From Perilla frutescens (Eukaryota > Streptophyta > Magnoliopsida > Lamiales > Lamiaceae): DNA of 64,000 bases. Below the pieces are notes generated by a model. That model did no database searches. It worked only from the letters and a program-made list of their open reading frames with translations, and was not told the DNA's origin. Location of the stretch: positions 24,294,001 to 24,358,000 of the forward strand of contig BRKX01000003.1 of the NCBI GenBank assembly GCA_026008535.1, read 5' to 3'. How positions within the stretch are numbered: position 1 is the stretch's first letter; the number at the start of each line of letters is the position of its first letter. The position numbers and the translations under genes were made by a program. Positions 11,011-22,130 of the stretch are shown here, piece after piece.

Positions 11011-12420
11011 AAATCCTTATTTCCTGAATGGGCTTGAAAGCTTCATCGAATTTTCTGTTAGTCGGTCTGCGTTCATGGATGAAGATAAAATTAAGTGTCC
11101 GTATTGTAGATGTGATAATATTCCCTTTCAAAATCAATGCACGGTTCGGTTGCACATTGGGAAGAATGAGTTTGTGAAAAATTATCACGTCTGGAGGTTT
11201 CAAGGAGAAACAACAGAGACTGCGACTATAGCTACGAATTTTGGGTGGGAGACTGTATCAAATGTGTACCATCAAATGGTCTTCGATGCTGGTGGTCCAG
11301 ATCTGAACATGGATGACAGTGTAGCCAATCAGATTTTGGAGGAGCCTCCTAACCCAGATGCACAAAAATTATATGACATGTTGAATGCTGCAGATAAAGA
11401 GTTGTGGCCTGGCTGTCAGACACATTCACAATTGTCACTCGTGGCTCATCTCATGACCTTGAAGTCTGATAACAACAGGTCACAGAAGTGCTTCGATCAG
11501 ATTACAGAATTGATGAAAGAGATAGTGTCTGAGAATAACTTAGTCACATACAATATCTATACCACAAAGAAACTGTTGCGTGGTATGGGATTACCAGTAG
11601 AGAAGATTGACTGCTGCTTCAGAAATTGCATGATCTTTTGGCAGGGAGACAGTGAATTGTTGGAATGTAAGTTATGTGGCCATCCTCGATACAAGAGTCG
11701 AGATAATGAGAAGGGGAAGAAAAAAGTAGCTCATAAGAAGATGTACTATTTTCCTCTCACTCCTCGACTGTAGAGATTGTATGCATCTAACGCCACAATT
11801 GCTGAAATGCGTTGGCATATGTCATCAGTTGATGATGGAGTGATGCGTTATCTAGCAGATCTGCACCTTGGAAGCATTTGAATGAAAAATTTCCTGATTT
11901 TGCAGCCGAAATTCGCAACATTAGGTTGGGTCTTTCTACAGATGATTTCCAACCTTTCGGGCAATCAGGGCAGCAATATTCCTCATAGCCCGTTATAATT
12001 ACACCCTATAATCTTCCACCTTGGATGTGCATGAAATAACAGTACATGCTTCTTACAGTGTTGGTGCCCGGACCGCGCAATCTGAAAGAAAAACTTGATG
12101 TTTTCTTGCAGCCACTGATATCAGAGTTGATAAAATTGTGGGACGTGGGTGTCAACACAGATGATGTGTCATTGAAGTAGAATTTTAAAAAGTACCAATT
12201 ATGGTATGGACGAGAGCAATTATTATGGCCGCCTTGAAGAAGTGTTTGAGTTTGAATATCCCGCTACAATAAGTATGAGCCGTTTGCCCTCGCAAAACAA
12301 TGAATTCAAGTCTATTACTATTCCTATCCGAGTTTATCTCAAGCAAAAAGTGATTAGTGGGCCGTGTGTAAGATAATTTAGTTAATTTAGAACTTGTTGT
12401 GTTTAGGCGAAAGCGTACCA
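11011..12420 (+). pseudogene. tnp2-type CACTA transposase, broken
   Basis: The reading frame is open from the junction through 11773. It opens with the transposase-associated domain (NGLESFIEFSVSRSA, then a CPYC...C pair) and continues with the tnp2 domain (LLRGMGLPVEKIDCC; CKLCGHPRYK; YYFPLTPRL). A TAG at 11771-11773 ends it. Further tnp2 homology continues in broken frames to about 12170. A jump then follows to a C-terminal-like scrap near 12200 (NYYGRLEEVFEFEYPA), so the middle of the gene is deleted. Intact tnp2 is several hundred residues longer. Confidence 0.85.
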
Positions 12421-12833
12421 ACGGGCGGCGGAATTGAGCCAGCCAGATCCAGACACTTGTGAGGTGCCTTATATGGATATGACTGCTATTTATCTAGAAG
12501 CGCTTGGAGGGATGAACAAGAAGAAACACGTCTTTGGCACTAGATCTCGGTCACACTTATAAAGTGGCGACATCAGCAGTAGAAGTATCCAATCAGGTGC
12601 CACCTCGCAGCCCGTGTTTACAGAGGAGGCCTTCACGCAGCGTGTTGATAAGATGCGGGCCTAGATCCGGGACGAGGTCAGGTCCGAGATCCGGTACGAG
12701 GTCAGGTCCGAGGTCCAGACCGAGATCCAGCAGCTGCAGGCCTAGATGCAGGCCCAGATGGAGGCCCAGTGAGCCCAGATGTTTCCAAGATTTGGCCAAC
12801 CTCCATACCCCCCGCCCCCGCACACTGATGACT
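12421..12833 (+). pseudogene. Second CACTA ORF (transposase_24-like) with coiled-coil tail
   Basis: Reading through stops gives a segment like the plant transposase_24 family (DMTAIYLEALGGMNKKKHVFG). A Glu/Arg heptad-type tail follows, encoded by GAGGTCAGGTCCGAGATCCG-like short direct repeats (about 12660-12780), and then a Pro-rich end. In CACTA elements such a protein accompanies tnp2. At least three in-frame stops are present. The Arg/Pro-rich frames over the same repeats are artefacts. Confidence 0.6.
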
Positions 12834-12987
12834 GATACATTATTTATATTGGAATAATTGTATTTTATTTGTGAATTTGTGATTTAATACATTGTATTTT
12901 TATTATTAGTATTTGATTTATAATATTCGATTTTAATTAATTTATATATATAATATTAAAATTTGAATAAAAAATAAAAAAAATTAT

Positions 12988-13318
12988 TAGCGACGGACTA
13001 GCGACAAACCGTACTTTCAAAATCTAGCGACGAACTCCTGTCCATCGCTAGTAGTGACGGTCTAAATCCGTCGCTAGTCCGCCGTGATTTCATCGCCTGA
13101 CCTCCGGACGGCCGACGACGACACCATTGGCGACGAAAAAGTCAATTGTTAATCCATCGCTATACTAATGACGGATATAAATACGTCGCTAGTTTGGCAT
13201 AACGACAAGCGTATCAGCGACAGACTAAATCCGTCGCTAACTCCTTCTAGCGACGGAAATCCACTCTACAACGACGGAATAGAATATTCCGTCGCTAAAA
13301 TCTGATTTTTTCGTAGTG
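12988..13318 (+). repeat. CACTA-1 subterminal repeats and 3' terminal inverted repeat
   Basis: At least a dozen direct and inverted copies of a GCGACGGA-type core (for example near 12990, 13060, 13190, 13230, 13250, 13275 and 13288), ending in TTTTTTCGTAGTG. These are the expected transposase-binding subterminal repeats. The stretch 12834-12987 is AT-rich 3' sequence without coding potential. Confidence 0.88.
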
Positions 13319-13772
13319 TTAATTTGGTGGAATCGATACATGACTACTACTAACAAATACAAACGGTTGCCTTACTTCTATTCAATATTTCCTTTTATGG
13401 TAATAAGTTACACTTCACAATTCGTTTACATAATATTTTAAAACAGAGGCACAATTGTGTGAGAAAGTCTAACGGCTTTCTTATATTAGACAAATCTCTT
13501 TCTGACCATGAGATGGTTATCAATCTCTTTTTTTTAAATGGCCTCTCTTCCCCTCTTCATCTCCCATTTCCTTTTTTTTTTGTTTTCCACTTTTTAATCT
13601 TTTTCAGTTTTATTTATAAATATATATTTAATTTTTTTGAAATAAATATATACCTTAAAATGAAAATAGTAAACCCTAAAATTGAATTGAATTAATTTAA
13701 TTTTTGTATCTAGCGTCTCGCTCAAAGAAAACAATATTATTTTATTTATTTTGTTAGAAAAAAAAACTCTAA
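13319..13772. other. AT-rich spacer, no gene seen
   Basis: About 450 bases between CACTA-1 and the Harbinger copy. It has T-rich runs (13530-13640) and two short ORFs on opposite strands without similarity to anything. I see no splice or promoter pattern that would support a gene. Confidence 0.5.
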
Positions 13773-13880
13773 GGGCACCCATACTGGTGTACCATAATTT
13801 TGGTACATAACTCTACCACGTCACTGTTACATCAAAAATTGTGTACTTAATTTTTTAATTACCCATTCCATTCAAATCAC

Positions 13881-13966
13881 GGGAAATACTATGCTACCCC
13901 AAGGGTAGTGCCTGAAGTAACATAATAGACCTATTGTGACACTTAGGTGTATGCATAGTATTTCTC
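13881..13966. mobile_element. 86-bp Mutator-like MITE with 9-bp target duplication
   Basis: Terminal inverted repeats GGGAAATACTATGC (13881-13894) and its near-exact complement GCATAGTATTTCTC (13953-13966), 13 of 14 bases pairing. Identical 9-bp direct repeats TCAAATCAC flank it at 13872-13880 and 13967-13975. A 9-bp duplication is typical of Mutator-like elements. It has no coding capacity and lies within the Harbinger copy, so it inserted later. Confidence 0.82.
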
Positions 13967-14350
13967 TCAAATCACCCACTTTAAACTATAGTACATACAT
14001 AACTTTTTGGGGTCCCAACATTATATCACCCATTTAATAATATATATATATATATTATTTTTATATGTAATTTAACTAATTCTTATTTAAATATTATTTT
14101 TAGATATAATAATATCAAAACTATCATTAAAACTTATTTAAAAAAAATAAATTAAAAATGAATCACGTTCTTACCAAATCATAAAAAACGAACAACAATT
14201 TTATTGATACTACAAGTTGAGTACAATGTTGGAAATAAAACATAAATGATACATAAAATGAAATATTGAAATACATAAAAGCTTCTTAAATGAACTAATT
14301 ATTAACATTATTATTATTATTATTATCGTATTGTGCCCAAATATGCTCAA

Positions 14351-14823
14351 TCAAGTCGGCTTGAAGCTTATGATGTTATTTTTTTTATCTCGTAGATCTG
14401 TCTCTATACTTACTTGAGCAGCAAAATCAGACAGGGCTCTCGGTGTATCAAGAATGTTCTCATTATTGGTCGATTCTTCCGTCTCCGACCACTTAGCTGA
14501 TGCATTTCCTTCATCTTCAATTTTCACATTGTGAAGAATAATGTAAGTATATATGATGTCCTTCAAGTCACTCCAGAGCCAAAAAGAGCAGAACCTTTAA
14601 TCATTGCCCAACGAGCTTGAACTACACAAAATGCTCATTCGACATCCTTCCTTACAGACTCTTGTATTTGCTTGGACAACATTTTCTTGGGTTCATACGA
14701 AGAATGAAAACTTCTGACAAAAGTTACCAATTCTAGATAGATTTCGTTTGTAAGATAGTACCCTCTGGTATAATGTCTACCATTGACTGTAAAATTAAAT
14801 TTCGGGGCTTTTCCCACTATCAC
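14351..14823 (-). pseudogene. PIF/Harbinger DDE transposase fragment
   Basis: Two open pieces of one gene. 14823-14635 reads GKAPKFNFTVNGRHYTRGYYL... QESVRKDVE, which resembles the central DDE region of HARBI1/ALP1-like plant transposases. 14566-14351 reads MKDIIYTYIILHNVKIEDEG, the conserved helix near the C-terminus. About 70 bases with stops separate them, where the expected 'ERAFGVLQ'-type segment is degraded. The N-terminal half is missing. Confidence 0.82.
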
Positions 14824-15574
14824 TTAATTCATACAATGCAAAAATTAAATGCATGCATGTTAACTGCCAAGTTAAATGCACAGTAAAAAAGACACCACAC
14901 TACAAAGGTTGATTTATACACTGCAAAAGTTAAATGCATGCATATTAGATAAAGACACCATACTGCAAAAGACATTGCATTAATTTTACATTTTTTATTT
15001 TATCAATTTTGATTTTCTTAATCTAATCAAAAGAATAAAAATTAAAATCTTAAAAGTTAAATTAGTTTTATATATTTATATATGTCATGAACATTTTTGA
15101 TTTATTTTCCTTTGATATATTTTATAAAAAAATATAAATTAAATTGAGAAACATCCTAAAATGTCAAAAACATTGAAATATATAAATAAAATATAATCGA
15201 ATTCAAAACATAAAAAATATTAACTAAAACATATTAAAATCAAGAATATCCCCCAAAATACCAAATTTGAGCCCTATATATTAGAGAATGATATATATAT
15301 ATTTTTTATCTCGATCAACTATGTAATCCAAAATGCAAAAAACAACTGATAAAATAAATTGAATAATTAAAGAAAATAGAAAAATAAAATAAGAAGGGAT
15401 AGTAGAGTTATAGGGAGCCCCATGTTTCAGAAAAAGAAGAGAAAATGATGGTACATACAGAAGAAAATTATTTTAGATCCATACCATGTTTGAATTCTCT
15501 CACTATAGTTTGTACCGAAAGTAGGTACATACAATTGCATTTGTACCACAAAATATGACCTATAGTGGATTCTC

Positions 15575-16038
15575 TAAAACACAATTGATAAATTTTCAAA
15601 CATCTTGTTTTATTTTATTTTTACATTTTTATATTTTTCTATTTGCTTCTTTGATAATTGTTGCTAGAGTTGTTAACTAAGCTGGGCGGCCAGGCTCGAG
15701 TGGGCTTTGAGATCAAATGGCCCAACCTGATTTAGAATTACTAATGGAATGGGCTGGGCATGGTTTTCTTAAATATATATGACTCCCAGTTCAGCCCATG
15801 TGTCAGGCCTAATGTGTGCCTCATCTAGTCTGGGGTGGGCCTAGGGTGGGTTTTAAGTGAGTTATGTATAATTTTTTATTTTATTATTTTTTATGTCAAA
15901 TAAAAAAAACTATTAAATCTTGTAAATACATACACACATGTGAATATATCTTATCTATGTATAGAAAAGTTATTATTTTGAGCAAATAGTAAATGATGTC
16001 TTTAATTATATTAGTTTACTTATGAAATAAATTTATAC

Positions 16039-16072
<34 letters not shown>

Positions 16073-16134
16073 CATAATTAAAACAATGTTAGTGAAATCT
16101 TTAAATTAGCACAAAAATCTTGATTTTACAATGT
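15575..16134. other. Intergenic stretch with a possible hAT-type terminus and AT microsatellite
   Basis: 15664-15860 contains a TAGAGTTGTTAA motif followed by a GGGC/GGCC-rich run (repeated 'GGGCTGGGC', 'GGTGGGCC' words), as at one end of many non-autonomous plant hAT elements. No matching opposite end was found. 16035-16070 is an (AT)n/ATACAT microsatellite. Nothing coding. Confidence 0.4.
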
Positions 16135-16560
16135 TATAACTTATTGATATGTAAAATTTTATTTTAAAACTCGAATCAACTTGCAAGTGAACAAGCAAAT
16201 ATAGCACATAGTGAAACGAGGTCGAATCTACAAGGAAAAAGGAGATTAAATAAGCACGTATTATGACATCGGCTCCTATTTATAATCTAGACAACGAAAT
16301 CGAGATTTGCTTGATTTAAAACTAACTAAACAATAAAGCAAAATAAATAATTACAATTAAAAAAATAAGTTGGGCAATTAAGGAAATGAACATTCTAGGG
16401 GTTAGTTTTATTGAATTACTTAACACAAAATCTAATTGTAATGGATGTTCAATTCCCAATTCAAGATTACCAAGACGATCATTAACCTATTCTAAATCTC
16501 CTCTCGAAGTATTTAGAATATGAGGCACACGCTAAAAGTACACACCTCGTGTGATCAGTA
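16135..16560. repeat. Unclassified repeat-like stretch
   Basis: Begins with a motif common in plant retrotransposon LTRs (cells of 'CTTGCAAGTGAACAAGC' and 'GGTCGAATCTACAAGG'). No internal ORF, primer site or partner copy was found in the window. Its type cannot be settled from this sequence. Confidence 0.35.
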
Positions 16561-16858
16561 TTTGACTGTAAACATTCACTGAAAAGATCATGAATGTTGT
16601 ATGATAAAGTTCACAATAATTTTCAAGAACGTTACAACGAACTTAATGTAAATTGCAGAATGTAAAGCACACAACAGATTGGTAACCTGTTAGATTAACT
16701 GATCTACTTTAGGTGGACTTGTCAAGTCCGTGGAAAATAATTCACTACTCCGGTGTCACGTTTACATAGGATATTACACGTAGTTGACCTCTCATCACTC
16801 GATATCATTTCTACCCATACACCCTCTTTCGTTGAATTGAATTATGAGATCCCCTCAC
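16561..16858 (-). repeat. Probable remainder of a SIRE-type LTR, split by copia-1
   Basis: This is the left flank of copia-1. The matching right flank (36365-37305) is the beginning of a SIRE-type LTR on the minus strand, and the 5-bp duplication CTCAC (16854-16858 and 36365-36369) shows the two were once contiguous. Both sides carry similar 'ATGTTCACGAATGTTGCAACGAAC'-like wording in short pieces. The true outer LTR end is not identified. Confidence 0.5.
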
Positions 16859-17299
16859 TGTTGGGATTATATACTAAAAGTATATCTTTTATGTATATAA
16901 TTATTTCCCTTAATTATGAATGAGAATAACGTTCACATATTTTGCATTTATTTCATATAATAAATAATGCAAATCGTCATATACTTAATATTGTAGATAA
17001 TATGTTGTGTGAAATGCACACAGAAGATCATATTATCGGTTCCTTATAAAGTATGAGAAGAGTTCACAACCTAGATGGAGTTAGATGAACCATTGGTATA
17101 GTCGTAGTATGATTTGGAATTAGTCTATCTTGGCTATGGAATCATACAACTGTACTTTTGTAGTGTATTGAATTGGATCGTAGTAAGATAATTTTTATGG
17201 ACTGACAACACATAAGAATAAAAATCTCAGATACTCATAATTCTTAATCCTTATATAGTAGACATGTATATTTTAATGTACATTACTTTGACCTATTTT
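16859..17299 (+). repeat. 5' LTR of copia-1, first 440 bp only
   Basis: Aligns with 35042-35480, sharing runs such as ATGAATGAGAATAACGTTCA and TAGTATGATTTG, with scattered substitutions. Similarity ends at GACCTAT (about 17297). A 20-base copy of 17223-17242 follows at 17300-17319, and then CACTA sequence. Confidence 0.85.
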
Positions 17300-17317
17300 A
17301 ATCTCAGATACTCATAA

Positions 17318-18474
17318 TTTCGAGGCACGCTCCTGTGCCTCGTTATAACATGATCCTCAAAATAATAGGAGCAGAATGATGATGTTTCTACAACTAAATA
17401 AGCATTGGAAATTGATCCTTCAACTCTTGCTTTAACTTTCTCAAGTATTGTTCAAATGGATACATCCATCGATATTATACTGGTCCAACAATTCAAGATT
17501 CATCAGCCAAATGGACTGGCAAATGCTCCATTGAGTCGAAAAAACTTGGAGAGAATATGCATTCAAGCTTACACAGTATGATGAGAGTGTTCTCATGGAA
17601 GCGACACATATCATCCATCTTAATATTTCTGGAGCACAAATCTTTAAAAAATAGACTCAGTTCTGTGATTGCCTTCCAAACATTTGGCCGGAGAAGTTCC
17701 TGAAAAGCAACGGGCAAAATTCGTTGCATGAAGACGTGACAATCATGACTCTTCATCCCAAACATCTTCAGTTTACTCATATCTACACACATGCTCATGT
17801 TCGATACATATCCATCCGAGAACTTTGGTTCTTTCACCCATTCAAACAGAACATTTATCTCCTTGTCTAGAGTGTTACTCACTTTTGGGTACTTTCCTGT
17901 GCGCTGATCAAGCTTTAGAACAGATCTGTTATAATACCAGTTCAATTCTTGTCTGGACTTTGAAGTATCTTTTTTTTTGCCCTTGATATTTAGCACAATT
18001 TTGAAGATATTGTCAAATACATTCTTTTCAATGCGCATGACATCTAAATTGTGACAAATCAATAATGAACTCTAATATGGCAAATCCTAGAATATGGTTT
18101 TTTTTTCCAGCCACAACCTGTAGATTTACATATAGTAGCATTGTCATTTGACTCAGTCACCTTCTTCAACCCCAATCCCTCTATTTCCCTCAAAATTTCA
18201 ACTCCGGACTTCTTTTGTGGAGGCTCTTTCCAACACGTCTTGTTTTTCATGGATGCAGTTCTATTTTTATGGAATTGGTGATCACCGGGCAAGAACTTTC
18301 GATAGTTGTCAAACCATGATTGCTTACAAGAACAAGTAAGTGCGAAGGCATCTGTCTCATCCATACAGTGTGGACAAGCCAACCTTCATGCTGTACTCCA
18401 ACTAGATAACATTGAATACGCAGGAAAATCACTAATAGTCCAAAGCAAAGCTGCGCACATCTGAAAGTTCTGCT
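17318..18474 (-). pseudogene. tnp2 C-terminal two-thirds (CACTA-2), broken
   Basis: Read from 18474 downward, it continues the tnp2 protein directly after the gypsy insertion (NFQMCAALLWT, with frame changes, then LACPHCMDETDAF). A second stretch follows (NLDVMRIEKNVFDNI ... MKSHDCHVFMQRILP), and then the DUF4218-like part (MEHLPVHLADES, YRWMYPFEQYL, and a degraded SYYFEDHV segment near 17340). The frame changes at about 18060 and 18380, with further stops below 17490. This half catalyses or supports DNA transposition in intact relatives; here it cannot be expressed. Confidence 0.85.
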
Positions 18475-19744
18475 TGATGAAGCCATGCAAGGCATTGAAG
18501 GCCTTGAACCCGAGCTACAATCTAAAGGTCCAATGACGTGACTTCGAGCGAAGAAATTACATTGATATCTCCAAGTGTTGATTTACAAGAAGTTCGAAGA
18601 ATTAGAAGATGCAAAGTGTAGCCATGTTTTAGTTAATTTATTAACTAATGAAGATCAAAATCACACCATGGAGAATATAACTTGAAGAGTAAAGATGAAG
18701 TAGCAAAGTGGACGTATGCAAGTGTGAAGAAATCGCCCCTTGATTTATTTAATTAGGGTTTGAATTTTATTTAGACTATAGTATTTAATTAGACTATATT
18801 ATTTATTTATTTTAGATCAGATTTTATTATTTTTATTAAGTAATTTTCGTGCATAATATAATTCAGTTTTACTAGAATTGTATTTAAGGCAAATTACTAC
18901 ATTGAATAGAATTCTATTTTAGGTATTTTCTTAGTATAGTTGGAGATCCTTTTTGGATCAGTTTTTAGGCCTTTTTAGCTTATTATTTTCGTGCCTTTTA
19001 GTACTATAAATAGGGAAACCATGTCACATTGATATTTTAGACATTATTGATTAAATTTGCCTTTGCATTCAATTTGTGTCTCAACCGTTTAAAGCTTTTG
19101 ATTATTTTCTCGAAAATACTCATTCTTGAAGCCTAGCAAACTTTGAGTCTTACATCAATCGAACGTTCTAATTCACGCAAGGAATTAGGGGGAACTCACT
19201 ATCTGGAGAACAACTTGGAGATTCATTTTCGTCGTACAAGATACGCCTGGAATTAATCGGGTTGCAATTCAACAACACTATCACCAATGCCACCATCCAT
19301 GACATCCTTCACCATCATCAATCCATCCGTTTCAGCTTCAACCATCCAGTTTTGTTCAAGCCATGTTCAAGTTCAATTCAAGTCCCGTTCATCGTATTCT
19401 ACATCGTACCCCGTAAGTTAATCTAATTGTTATCATATCCTATCTTCCCTAGCCATTCTTACCCATAAATTCATACCTAAAATACATCTAATTCCCAGCC
19501 ATAACTCTAGTCCCAAATCAGCCCCTTTTCATTGGATTTTGTGTATCTTTTTTGTGTCATAGTCTAGATATCTTAATTAGGTCTAGTTCGTCTGCTATTT
19601 TGTGTTCGAGTTGTTTAGCATTTAACTCAGATTATTATCATTATTAAAGTCTTTAGAGTAGGATTGAGTCCTTCCAAGTTGATGTGTTCTTTCCTAGAAG
19701 TCTTGCGCGCGTTCTCATAACCTGTACAATTTGTCCAGGTTACA
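18475..19744 (+). repeat. 5' LTR of gypsy copy B
   Basis: 1270 bp, TG...CA. A likely TATA-type promoter lies in 'AGTACTATAAATAGGGAAACC' (about 19000-19018), followed by a C/T-rich region with CATC repeats. The corresponding place in the 3' LTR reads CACTATAAATAGGGG. Confidence 0.9.
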
Positions 19745-19753
19745 TCATAAATT

Positions 19754-19766
19754 TGGCATCAGAGCC
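19754..19766 (+). other. Primer binding site of gypsy copy B
   Basis: TGGCATCAGAGCC, nine bases after the LTR end. It differs from the initiator tRNA-Met site TGGTATCAGAGCC by one T-to-C change. Copy C has the unchanged form at 60022-60034. Confidence 0.85.
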
Positions 19767-20652
19767 ACGCCAGCTTTGCTGGTCGTGGTTCAATCCTACG
19801 TGTCAATTTTGTGCTTACGTGTTAGTTGATGTGTCCATCGAGTTGTAATAGACTAGTAGTCCATTGAAAAAAAAAAGTCCAAACAAAAAAAAAGTTACGG
19901 TAAAAAAAAAGACCGATTCAAAAAAAAAGAAGAAAACTCAGATTAAAAAAAAGAGATCTGATCGATAAAAAAAAAGAAGTTATTCAATTGTTTCCTTTGA
20001 GTCTAGTTTTATTTTTGGAACTTTCTTTCTAGTTTAGTTCTTTAGTTGGTAACTTCCTTTGAGTTGTAATTTCATTTTGGTATCTTCCATCTAGAGTCTA
20101 GTCTAATTAAGGTATTTAGATTGTGTCACACTAGTGGTACACATATCTAAATCCTTCTCTTTCTTTCCTATTTCTTTATTTCCTTTTCTTTCCTAATCCT
20201 TTCCTTCTACCTCTAGATTTATTTTTGGGATCTCCTACACCAATTGGGACTCCAAAAATACATCTCATTCCTTCCTTCTACTTCAAGATACACGACACCA
20301 CCCTATATGATCAAAAATTCATAGCTGACCCTCATACATCTGGTTTTCATCTTTTTCTTACCAATTTTGTTCCAGAACTCCGATTTTCCTCCATAATACC
20401 ATTTTAGAAGTGAAACGACGTCCCGAACATCTTCAAGGTGAAATTACCACCAGAAGACCGAGAAGAGCCAATCTTAAGCAACAGAATATTCAACCATCAC
20501 CACCATATACACGCTTATCACATGAGCACCACTACATACTTGAGAGACATACATGAGAGGAAAAATACAGAGTGAAAACAAACGAGTGAGCGTGAGGTTG
20601 TGAGGTTCATATCTTATTTTCTTTTACGTTTGTTCATTATTTACAGGTACAA
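19767..20652 (+). other. Untranslated leader of gypsy copy B, with A-tracts
   Basis: Between primer site and gag. 19866-19980 holds six runs of eight to ten A separated by about ten other bases. T/C-rich sequence follows (20150-20220). No credible ORF. A leader of similar length lies in front of gag in copy C, without the A-tracts. Confidence 0.7.
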
Positions 20653-22130
20653 ATGGAATCCAGAGATGGTTATCAGACGCATGATAAGGCACCCACATCG
20701 CCTAGTACTCCTACAGATGTGACTTTATCGTCACCACAGCCGTGAGATGCCCAGTATCACTATCAAGTACTGGAGAACAAGTTAGAGGACTCATTGGCCA
20801 AAATGATGGCACAACTCGAGCTTCTTACTGCTCGAATGCCTGTTCCACTACCAGTTCAAGGCCACCCTGCCCAGCCAGAGGAAGCTGCTCGACGCCAGAA
20901 GTATCTACAGCCGAGCCAGCCAGAGCGAATGCTGGAGCACCTCAAGCTGAGCATCGCCAACCTCAAGTGCAGTTTAACAAGCCCTATGATTGTGAAGCAG
21001 AAGAAGATTATGTGATTATGGTGACTATGCAGATAAGTATGAGCCCCCGCAATGAGGTCGTGACCGCCCACGAGCACCTTACTAGCGTGCAAATCGCACC
21101 AATACACAAGAAGGAAATGGGATGCTCAATAACATCAAAATGAGCATTCCCGAGTTTGAAGGCCTTGATGATCCTGATCTTTACTTGGATTGGGAACGTA
21201 AGGTACACAAGATTTTCACGTTCTATGACTTTCTAGAGATCAAGAAGGTCCAGTTACCATGCTTGGAGTTTAGAGGCTACGCATCCTCATGGTGGGAGAT
21301 GCAGCAGAAGCGACGCTGGCATGAAAGATATCCACCCGTCGATACTTGGGAGGTGATGAAAAGATTGTTGCGTGGTCAGTTCATTCCAGCTCGAGAAGAA
21401 GCTCACCCGGATCAAGTAAGGTACACAATCAGTTGAAGAGTACCACAAGGAGCTTGAGACCGCCCTAAACCGAGTTGGAAAACAAGAGACCTTAAATGCT
21501 ACCATTATCTGGTACATTGAAGGCATGAATCCCGACATCGCATGTGAAGTTGAACTAAAGAACTTCACAAGTATAGAAGAGATGGTGCACTACGCATCAA
21601 TTATGGAGAGATAACTCAGAGAGGGACGACGGAGATCGCACCACAGTTTAGCCCCTGTTCAACCCTCATGGAATAAAGGTATAAATTCCACATCACCTTC
21701 TACCCTTTCTACTGAGTCTACTCGACCCCGAGGTCAGTTCAGACTGCCTGAGCGGCATTTCGACCGTTCTACACCACAGTCCAGTCATAGACCCGAGTCT
21801 ACGCCTGCACCACCTGCACGACCGACCTATACACGGCCCAATCTACCTAGTCCGGCACCCAATGCAAGCCAGAATTGAGCTAGAGACATCCAGTGCCACA
21901 AGTGCCAAGGTTGGGGCCATTTTCAAAACCAGTGTCCGAACCGGTGTGTCTTGTTTATTACCGAACAAAATGAGATCGAGTCAGCTAGTGAGGATGAGGA
22001 TCAGCCCTCATTTGATGCTAAGGAAGCCCAAAGATGCCCTCGATCGATACAGATAAAGAGAAACCCAAGCTTCCTCATGTTAGCCTTGTGACTATTCGCA
22101 GTCTGAGCATCAATCGTGAAGAAGAGCAGT
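20653..22130 (+). pseudogene. Gag (copy B), broken
   Basis: Starts with the same ATG context as copy C (MESRDGY.THDKAP). An in-frame TGA follows after about 30 codons, then KLEDSLAKMMAQLELLTAR, a Pro/Gln linker, and after a frame change the retrotransposon Gag core (MSIPEFEGLDDPDLYLDWERKVHKIF ... WWEMQ). A second part runs near 21440-21610. The CCHC knuckle is intact in sequence near 21890-21935 (CHKCQGWGHFQNQC). At least six breaks. Confidence 0.85.

Larger units (their letters stand above)
11011..13318 (+). mobile_element. CACTA (En/Spm) transposon 1, 5'-truncated
   Basis: Plus-strand CACTA remnant. It contains tnp2 with its N-terminal association domain, a fused C-terminal tnp2 scrap, a second CACTA ORF of transposase_24 type, subterminal repeats built on a GACGGA/TCCGTC core, and a 3' terminus ending in CGTAGTG (13318), the inverted complement of CACTACG. 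The 5' terminus is absent; the element begins abruptly at the junction with gypsy copy A. TTA follows at 13319-13321 and would be the 3-bp target duplication. Confidence 0.87.
13773..15574 (-). mobile_element. PIF/Harbinger transposon copy, decayed
   Basis: The plus-strand left end reads GGGCACCCATACTGGTG and the right end, read inverted, GAGAATCCACTATAGG; these are imperfect inverted repeats. TAA flanks both ends (13770-13772 and 15575-15577), matching the 3-bp TWA duplications of this superfamily. A Harbinger transposase remnant lies inside on the minus strand. The exact ends are uncertain because the repeats have diverged. The rest is AT-rich non-coding sequence. Confidence 0.6.

Noticed and set aside
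12534..12857. Arg/Pro/Ser-rich ORF over the CACTA-1 repeats
   Set aside because: It is an off-frame reading of short GAGGTCAGGTCCGAG-like repeats. The sensible frame gives a Glu/Arg coiled coil following a transposase_24-like segment.
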